Below are positions 11,951-16,987 of a stretch of 16,987 nt of DNA, piece by piece. The stretch's first letter is position 1; every line of letters begins with the position of its first letter. The DNA is taken from contig JAATGX010000188.1 in the NCBI GenBank assembly GCA_015688915.1, positions 1-16,987 of the forward strand, written 5' to 3'. The translations under genes were made by a program, and so were the position numbers. This DNA is from Desulfuromonadales bacterium. GTDB taxonomy: Bacteria; Desulfobacterota; Desulfuromonadia; Geobacterales; Pseudopelobacteraceae. The notes below the pieces were generated by a model. It had not been told where the DNA came from. It saw only the letters and a list, made by a program, of their open reading frames with translations, and searched no databases.

Positions 11951-14571
11951 AAATCCAGGCACTTTCCCACGACGGGGTATTCTCGACCCTGCTGAGCACC
12001 CCCCAGGGGATCGCGGCTGAAGAGGCCACACGCCGGCGCGGCGAGTATGGACCGAACGAGATCCGCGAGGTGCATGGCCGCCCCATGATCGTGCGACTCG
12101 CGGCCCAGTTCACCCACTTCCTGGCCCTGCTGCTCTGGTTTGCCGCGGCCCTCTGCTTCCTGTCCGAATACCTCCACCCCGGCGAAGGACTGCTCCGCCT
12201 CGGCATCGCCATCCTGGCCGTCATCTTCATCAACGCCATCTTCACCTTTATCCAGGAGTACCGCACCGAAAAGGCGATCGAGGAACTCCGCAAGATGCTC
12301 CCCTTCAAGGTCGCCGTGATCAGGGGGGGAGTGGAGCTGGAATGCGATGCCGTGGAGATTGTGCCGGGAGACCTGGTGCTGCTGCGGGAAGGGGATAAGG
12401 TGCCGGCCGACGGCCGGGTCGTGGAAACAAGCCGGCTGACCGTCAACAACTCCCTGCTGACCGGTGAATCCGATTCCCGCACGCTCACCGACGCCCCCTG
12501 CGACACGGAACTGCTTGAGAGCGGGAACCTGGTGTTCGCCGGCACGCTCGTGGTGAGCGGCAGCGGCAAGGTCGTCGTCTATGCCACCGGCATGGCCACG
12601 GAGTTCGGCAAGATCGCCCTGATAACCGGCAAGGTGGTGGAGGAGGTAAGCCCGCTCCACAGGGAGATCACCAGGGTCAGCCGCATGGTCGCCATTATCG
12701 CCGTGGTCTGCGGCGCCTGCTTTTTCCTGGTCGGCACGTTGATCGGGCGGGGATTCTGGGACAACTTCCTGTTCGCCATCGGCATCATCATCGCCACCGT
12801 GCCGGAAGGACTGCTGCCGACCGTGACCCTGGCCCTGGCCATGGGGAGCAAACGCATGGCCCACCGGAACGCGCTGGTGAAGAACCTGAACGCCGTGGCG
12901 GCGCTCGGCACGGTTGACCTGATCTGCACCGACAAGACCGGCACGCTGACGCAAAACCGGATGACCGTCACAACGTTCTGGACCCCGGACGATCCGGCCA
13001 TGGCCCGCACGGTCGCCCGTCTCTGCAACACGGTCACGGTTACGGCCGAAGGGACCAAGGGGGAGCCGACCGACACGGCGCTCTACAGCTATGGCGTCGA
13101 ACAGGGCGCGCCGGACGGTGAACGGCTGGGCGAGGCCCCGTTCGATGCCGACAGGAAGCGGATGGCCACCCTTTACCGGATCAACGGGAAGCTGTTCGCG
13201 CTGGTCAAGGGGGCGGGCGAAAGCGTGGTGCCGCTCTGCACGTCGCTCTGCCAGTCCGGTTCCACCGCTATCCCCCTGGAGAGCGCCGCCTCCGCCGAAC
13301 TCCTGGAGAGGCTGCACACCATGGCCTCCCAGGGGCTTCGGGTGATCGCGCTGGCATTCAGGGAACTGAAGGATGCGCCGCAGGGGGATATCCCGGAAGA
13401 GGGGCTGACCTTTGCCGGGTTCGCGGGCCTGCTCGACCCGCCCCGTCCCCAGGTGCCGGATGCCCTCAAAAGCTGCCGCAGCGCCGGCATCAAGGTCATC
13501 ATGATCACCGGCGATGCCGGACCCACGGCGGCGGCCATTGCCGGGAACATAGGGTTGATAACCGGGGACCCGGTCATCATCGAGGGGCATGAGTGCGTCA
13601 GCATGCCGGATGACCAACTGCGTGAAGAGCTGAAAAAGGAGAACCTGATCTTTGCCCGCATGTCCCCCCAGAACAAGATGCACGTCGTGACCCTGCTGAT
13701 CGAGGACGGACACCGGGTCGCGGTGACCGGGGACGGCGTCAATGACGCGCCGGCCCTGAAAAAGGCCCATGTGGGCATCGCCATGGGGCTGTCCGGAACC
13801 AGCGTTGCCCGGGAGGCCGCGGATATCGTGCTGCTGGACGACAACTTCGCCTCCATCGTCCATGCCATTGAGGAAGGGCGCGGCGTGTTCGAGAACATCC
13901 GCAACTTCATCACCTACATCTTCGCCTCCAACGTGGCGGAGCTGGTCCCCTATATCGGCTACATCCTGTTGGGCATCCCGTTGCCGCTCACCATCATGCA
14001 GATCCTGGCGGTGGACCTGGGCACGGACATGTTCCCGGCCCTGGCCCTGGGCTCGGAGAAACCGGCCCCGGACATCATGCAGCGCCCTCCCCGGCCGCAA
14101 ACCGAGCACCTGCTCACCAGGAAGGTCATGATACGCTCCTTCCTGTACCTGGGCATGTGGGAGGCGGTTGCCGGGCTGGCGGCCTATTTCTACGTCCTGC
14201 ACGAGGGGGGTTGGAGCTGGGGACAGCCGCTGGCGGCCACGGCACCGCTGTACCTCCAGGCCACCACGGCCTGTCTCGCCGGCATCATCGCCACACAGGT
14301 CGCCGACGTCTTTGCCTGCCGTTCACCCAACGTGTCCCTGTTCACCCTGGGAGTCTTTTCCAATAGGCTGGTGCTGGCCGGGGTTGCCAGCGAACTGCTC
14401 CTGGCGGCATTCATCATCTACACGCCCCTCGGCAACTCCCTGTTCGCCTGCTCCCCCATCGGCATAAACGTATGGCTGCTGCTGATCCCGTTCGCCGTGC
14501 TGCTGCTCGTCCTTGACGAAACGCGCAAATATCTGGAAACGAGATCAACGGTTAACGGAGAAAAATCATGA
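11947..14571 (+). CDS. P-type cation ATPase, type II, Na,K/H,K-ATPase-like (IIC)
   Basis: 874 residues, inner-membrane ion pump with about ten transmembrane helices. An N-terminal cation-ATPase domain (GVFSTLLSTPQGIAAEEA) is followed by the actuator LLTGES (172-175). TM4 carries VPEGLL (Glu287). The phosphorylation loop is CTDKTGTLT (Asp329), and the hinge is GDGVNDAPAL (Asp596/Asp600). The C-terminal membrane half resembles animal Na,K-ATPase alpha rather than SERCA. TM5 is TYIFASNVAELVPY (Asn662, Glu665) and TM6 is AVDLGTDMFPALALG (Asp690, Asp694). SEKPAPDIMQRPPR follows, TM8 has QVADVF (Asp787), and TM9 has SELLLAAF (Glu816). These acidic residues line up with the Na,K-ATPase cation sites, including the third Na+ site, as I recall them. 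The TM5 proline is Ala664 here. No beta subunit is present. Exported Na+ or Ca2+/H+ cannot be settled from sequence. Confidence 0.9.
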   Translation: MKIQALSHDGVFSTLLSTPQGIAAEEATRRRGEYGPNEIREVHGRPMIVRLAAQFTHFLALLLWFAAALCFLSEYLHPGEGLLRLGIAILAVIFINAIFTFIQEYRTEKAIEELRKMLPFKVAVIRGGVELECDAVEIVPGDLVLLREGDKVPADGRVVETSRLTVNNSLLTGESDSRTLTDAPCDTELLESGNLVFAGTLVVSGSGKVVVYATGMATEFGKIALITGKVVEEVSPLHREITRVSRMVAIIAVVCGACFFLVGTLIGRGFWDNFLFAIGIIIATVPEGLLPTVTLALAMGSKRMAHRNALVKNLNAVAALGTVDLICTDKTGTLTQNRMTVTTFWTPDDPAMARTVARLCNTVTVTAEGTKGEPTDTALYSYGVEQGAPDGERLGEAPFDADRKRMATLYRINGKLFALVKGAGESVVPLCTSLCQSGSTAIPLESAASAELLERLHTMASQGLRVIALAFRELKDAPQGDIPEEGLTFAGFAGLLDPPRPQVPDALKSCRSAGIKVIMITGDAGPTAAAIAGNIGLITGDPVIIEGHECVSMPDDQLREELKKENLIFARMSPQNKMHVVTLLIEDGHRVAVTGDGVNDAPALKKAHVGIAMGLSGTSVAREAADIVLLDDNFASIVHAIEEGRGVFENIRNFITYIFASNVAELVPYIGYILLGIPLPLTIMQILAVDLGTDMFPALALGSEKPAPDIMQRPPRPQTEHLLTRKVMIRSFLYLGMWEAVAGLAAYFYVLHEGGWSWGQPLAATAPLYLQATTACLAGIIATQVADVFACRSPNVSLFTLGVFSNRLVLAGVASELLLAAFIIYTPLGNSLFACSPIGINVWLLLIPFAVLLLVLDETRKYLETRSTVNGEKS

Positions 14572-15014
14572 TGATCCATATAATTCTGGCAATGGGTCTG
14601 CTGACGGCAACAACCGCCTTCAGCGCCGGGCCGGGCGAGGTCCTCGGCGTGTGGAAAACCGATGGCGGCGATTCGCACTTGGAATTATTCCGGTGTGGAG
14701 ATACAATCTGCGGAAAGATCGTCTGGCTGAAGGTGCCAAAGTATATCGATCGCAAGGACGGGCCGGTCGGCAAGACAAAGGTGGACAGGAAAAATCCCGA
14801 CAAGACGTTGAGGAGCCGCCCGATTCTCGGTTTGCAGGTAATGAGGGGGCTTACCGCCAAAGGTGATAACCAGTGGGAGAACGGCATCTGCTACGACCCT
14901 GAAGCGGGCAAGAGCTACAAGTGCAAAATGCAACTGGTTGCGCCCGGCAAACTGAAACTCCGCGGCTATATCGGGATTTCCCTGATCGGCCGCACCTTCG
15001 GCCTGACCCGCTAG
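14568..15014 (+). CDS. Secreted DUF2147 protein
   Basis: 148 residues with an N-terminal signal peptide (IILAMGLLTATTAFSA, cleavage about residue 20), so periplasmic or exported. The mature part matches the DUF2147 pattern: GVWKTDGGDSHLELFRCGDT, then ICGKIVWL, KNPDKTLRSRPILGLQVM, CYDPEAGKSYKCKMQL and LKLRGYIGISLIGRTFGLTR. The family is a small beta-barrel-like domain of unknown role. Its Cys pairs (CGDTICG) and closing WTR/LTR are typical. ATG 14568 overlaps the ATPase stop (ATGA), with CGGAGA upstream; ATG 14571 is also possible. It is the third gene of the stress/pump operon. A role in the cell envelope under ionic stress is only a guess. Confidence 0.85.
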   Translation: MMIHIILAMGLLTATTAFSAGPGEVLGVWKTDGGDSHLELFRCGDTICGKIVWLKVPKYIDRKDGPVGKTKVDRKNPDKTLRSRPILGLQVMRGLTAKGDNQWENGICYDPEAGKSYKCKMQLVAPGKLKLRGYIGISLIGRTFGLTR

Positions 15015-15050
15015 CACATTACCCTCATCGCCCTGAGAAAGGTGACAACA

Positions 15051-16157
15051 ATGGACAGGAAACTCTACCTGAGCATGGTGGCTGCCTTTGCCACCGCCGC
15101 CGTCGTCTGGCTGTTCGCCCTGCTGGCGGCCCCGGTCGCCAGGCCGCTGGCATGGGCGCTCATCATCGGTATCGCGACCCTTCCCCACTACGACCGACTG
15201 GTCAGGCGGTTCCCCGGCCACCCCGGCCGTTCCGCCGGAGTGATGGTTCTCGCAATAACCGTGTGCTTCATACTGCCGATTGCCGCCTTGATCCTCATGG
15301 TCGCTCAAAACGCCGCCGACTGGTACCGGGAAGGCGAGCGGCTCGTACGGGCACTTGCGACGACCGGGACGGACACGCTCAGCCACGTTCCGTTCGCACG
15401 GGAGATTGTCACCCTGGGAGAGCGGCTGGGCATCGACCTTTCCGGTCTCGGCGCAAAACTGGCTGACGGCGCTTCGGGATATCTCCTTGACGTGACGACC
15501 ACCACCGCGAGAAATCTCGGGGAACTCCTCTTCACCCTGGCGCTGGCGCTGTTCATACTCTTTTTCATCTACCGTGACGGCGAAAGGATCGTGTCCGCCA
15601 GCATCGCCCGGTTCGCCGGCAACCAGGACAGGGCGCGCCGCTATTTCGCCGAGGTTCGCGCCACAACCACGGCCGTGACGGTCGGAACGATCTTCACCTG
15701 TCTCGTGCAGGGTGTGACCGCCGGCATCGGGTATTTTGCCGCCGGGGTCCCGGCCCCGGTTCTCTGCGGCGCGCTGACTGCCCTGGCGGCGCTCGTGCCG
15801 GTGGTCGGCACGGGCATCATCTGGGTGCCCCTTGCAGCCCTTGTCGCCATCAACGGCGCCTATCTCAAGGCCGGGCTTCTGGCGCTCTGGTGCATCGTTT
15901 TCGTGGGTCTGGCCGATAACGCCATACGTCCGCTCGCCATCGGCGCAAAGAGCGATATCCCGGTCCCGGCGATTGTGCTCGGAGCGATCTGCGGGGTGTT
16001 CTCACTGGGAATCCTCGGCCTTATCCTGGGACCTGTCCTCTTCGCGATCCTCAGCACCGTGTGGCGGGATGCAACGGGCGCCGACCGGGTGACGGAGTCC
16101 GACGGGAATCATACCGAACTTTCAAGAAGCCCCCTTCGAAAGGATACGCAGACATAG
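15051..16157 (+). CDS. AI-2E family membrane permease
   Basis: 368 residues, about eight membrane segments. Two lie at the N-terminus (about 7-45), one at about 63-86, and the rest after about 165. They flank a soluble region near residues 90-165 (DWYREGERLVRALATTGTDT). Family marks are ALVPVVGTGIIWVPLA, DNAIRPLAIG and ICGVFSLGILGLILGPVLFA. The family includes the proposed autoinducer-2 exporter TqsA and several Na+/H+ antiporters, so a role in cation exchange beside a cation ATPase is attractive but inferred. Start ATG 15051 has AAGGTGA five bases upstream; a GTG at 15042 lies within that site and is rejected. It is the last gene of the operon; the dispersed element starts two bases after its stop. 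Confidence 0.9.
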   Translation: MDRKLYLSMVAAFATAAVVWLFALLAAPVARPLAWALIIGIATLPHYDRLVRRFPGHPGRSAGVMVLAITVCFILPIAALILMVAQNAADWYREGERLVRALATTGTDTLSHVPFAREIVTLGERLGIDLSGLGAKLADGASGYLLDVTTTTARNLGELLFTLALALFILFFIYRDGERIVSASIARFAGNQDRARRYFAEVRATTTAVTVGTIFTCLVQGVTAGIGYFAAGVPAPVLCGALTALAALVPVVGTGIIWVPLAALVAINGAYLKAGLLALWCIVFVGLADNAIRPLAIGAKSDIPVPAIVLGAICGVFSLGILGLILGPVLFAILSTVWRDATGADRVTESDGNHTELSRSPLRKDTQT

Positions 16158-16158
16158 T

Positions 16159-16254
16159 CCGTCATATATGGCGGTTATGTTGAAAATGACGGATCCGGTT
16201 GACGGTTTTTCCTCCACTCTCCCCTCCCTCTCTGTTTTTAACCTGCACAATCAA
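16159..16254 (+). repeat. Dispersed extragenic element, copy 2
   Basis: Starts two bases after the AI-2E stop codon. CCGTCAT/ATGACGG bounds a 34-base core (16159-16192) containing TGGCGGTTATGT. TGACGG then ends at 16205, followed by TTTTT. TTTAACC and ACAATCAA (16247-16254) are shared with the copy at 10671. In this copy the T-run could also end the upstream transcript. Confidence 0.6.
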
Positions 16255-16316
16255 ATTGTTGCGTCCCCGGCATCTTCAAAATTCTCCGGCACGTTCGTTG
16301 CGATGTACCTCATAGT

Positions 16317-16348
16317 GGCGGAACAGGGGCATGCTCCCGTGCTCCGCC
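16317..16348 (+). promoter_or_regulatory. Hairpin in the leader of the alpha/beta hydrolase
   Basis: GGCGGA (16317-16322) pairs with TCCGCC (16343-16348), with further CA/TG and GGG/CCC pairs inside a 32-base arm and two mismatches. It lies 14 bases before the GGGAGG ribosome site (16363-16368). It may control translation or mark a protein-binding site; there is no T-run after it. Confidence 0.4.
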
Positions 16349-16378
16349 AACTATCAGGGGACGGGAGGATGAATGTGC

Positions 16379-16987
16379 ATGAACGTAAACAGCGGTGAAT
16401 ATGTTGAATACATTGAAGTTGATGGTAATAATGTTCTCCACATTCGCGATTGGGGCGTTGGTCCTGCCATCGTCTTCATCCCCGGGTGGCCATTCGGCCA
16501 TGAAATGTTCGAGTACCAGTTTACACAACTGCCCCGGCATGGCTATCGTTGCATAGGCATCAGCATGCGCGGTTTCGGCAAGTCCTCAAAACCCTGGGGA
16601 GAATACTCCTATGATGTTTTTGCCGATGACCTTCGATCGGTCCTTCACACCCTGGCGCTGCGTGATGTCACCCTTGTCGGTTTTTCCATGGGGGGCGCCA
16701 TAGCCCTGCGCTACATGTCCCGCCACCATGGAGAAGGAATAGCCAATCTGGTGCTCTGTGGGGCGGCAGCGCCGAGCTTTACCGCCCGGCCGGACTTTCC
16801 TTTCGGCAGTGAGCCGGGAGCCGTGGACAGCCTTATTGCACTGTGCCATTCGGACAGGGCCAAGCTCAATGCGGATTTCGGTACGCAGCTCTTCAAAGAC
16901 GGCACCGCTGCCACGCCTCAGCTTCTGGCGTGGCTCCAATCCCTGGCCATGGAGGCGTCGCCCCATGCCACGGCCGCCTGTCTGGCG
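16379..16987 (+). CDS. Alpha/beta-hydrolase fold protein, 3' end beyond window
   Basis: 203 codons visible, open at the right edge. The fold is clear: VFIPGWPFGHEMFEYQ (oxyanion region), GISMRGFGKSSKPWGEYSYD, FADDLRSVLHTL, then the nucleophile elbow LVGFSMGGAIALRY with Ser103, and NLVLCGAAAPSF. The MRGFGKSSKPW and YDVFADDL segments resemble cofactor-free haloperoxidase/esterase members. The catalytic Asp and His lie beyond the window, so activity cannot be confirmed. GGGAGG lies ten bases before ATG 16379; an in-frame ATG at 16373 (four bases away) is the alternative. It is preceded by the dispersed element and a leader hairpin, which suggests its own promoter and regulation. The substrate is unknown. 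Confidence 0.85.
   Translation, partial: MNVNSGEYVEYIEVDGNNVLHIRDWGVGPAIVFIPGWPFGHEMFEYQFTQLPRHGYRCIGISMRGFGKSSKPWGEYSYDVFADDLRSVLHTLALRDVTLVGFSMGGAIALRYMSRHHGEGIANLVLCGAAAPSFTARPDFPFGSEPGAVDSLIALCHSDRAKLNADFGTQLFKDGTAATPQLLAWLQSLAMEASPHATAACLA

Noticed and set aside
11824..14202. A 792-codon open frame on the minus strand, opposite the ATPase
   Set aside because: It is a shadow of a high-GC coding region. Its protein is rich in G, H, Q, D and R with no domain pattern, while the plus strand has a complete P-type ATPase.

Overview
The window looks like chromosomal DNA of a GC-rich deltaproteobacterium. Geobacter or a close relative (Desulfuromonadota) is my best guess. The reasons are the codon use, the AGGAG-type ribosome sites, the gene families present (GapN-like dehydrogenase, four-helix-bundle chemoreceptor, AI-2E permease, P-type ATPase with a universal stress protein), and small CxxC and Cys/His-rich proteins. 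The genus is inferred from family resemblance and has not been checked by a search. I saw no tRNA, rRNA, CRISPR array, intact insertion sequence or replication origin.

Layout. 1-1067 (-): most of a methyl-accepting chemotaxis protein, cut by the left edge. 1068-1537: a 470-base divergent intergenic region with candidate RNA hairpins near a GapN-like aldehyde dehydrogenase (1538-3163, +). 3199-4688 (-): a three-gene module of an RHH protein with a lysine-rich tail, a 64-residue CxxC protein and a ParA ATPase. It is read from a strong promoter in a very AT-rich segment (about 4749-4800). 5004-8577: a lower-GC block with a TetR regulator, paired palindromic operators, the apparent wreck of an old-yellow-enzyme gene, an SDR-like NAD(P)-binding protein, an unrecognised 199-residue protein on the minus strand, and a YbjT-like SDR that lacks the usual C-terminal domain. 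8578-8936 has no intact gene but holds what looks like the C-terminal end of a REP-associated transposase.

8937-10645 (+): two translationally coupled genes, a HAD phosphatase and a glycerol-1-phosphate-dehydrogenase-family enzyme. Then comes a dispersed element (from 10671), a 53-residue Cys/His-rich protein and a strong hairpin terminator. 11156-16157 (+): a tight operon of a tandem universal stress protein, a P-type ATPase closely resembling animal Na,K-ATPase (type IIC), a secreted DUF2147 protein and an AI-2E permease. The first three are joined by ATGA overlaps. A second copy of the dispersed element follows (from 16159), then a hairpin leader and a truncated alpha/beta hydrolase (16379 to the edge).

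How the genes may work together. The TetR block looks like a self-contained regulator plus oxidoreductase cassette that has decayed and was probably acquired. The HAD/dehydrogenase pair suggests a short route from dihydroxyacetone phosphate through sn-glycerol-1-phosphate. The USP/ATPase operon suggests stress-linked control of monovalent cation balance. The points I would check first are the animal-like ATPase operon, the G1P pair, the ParA/RHH module with its AT-rich site, and the two-copy extragenic element.
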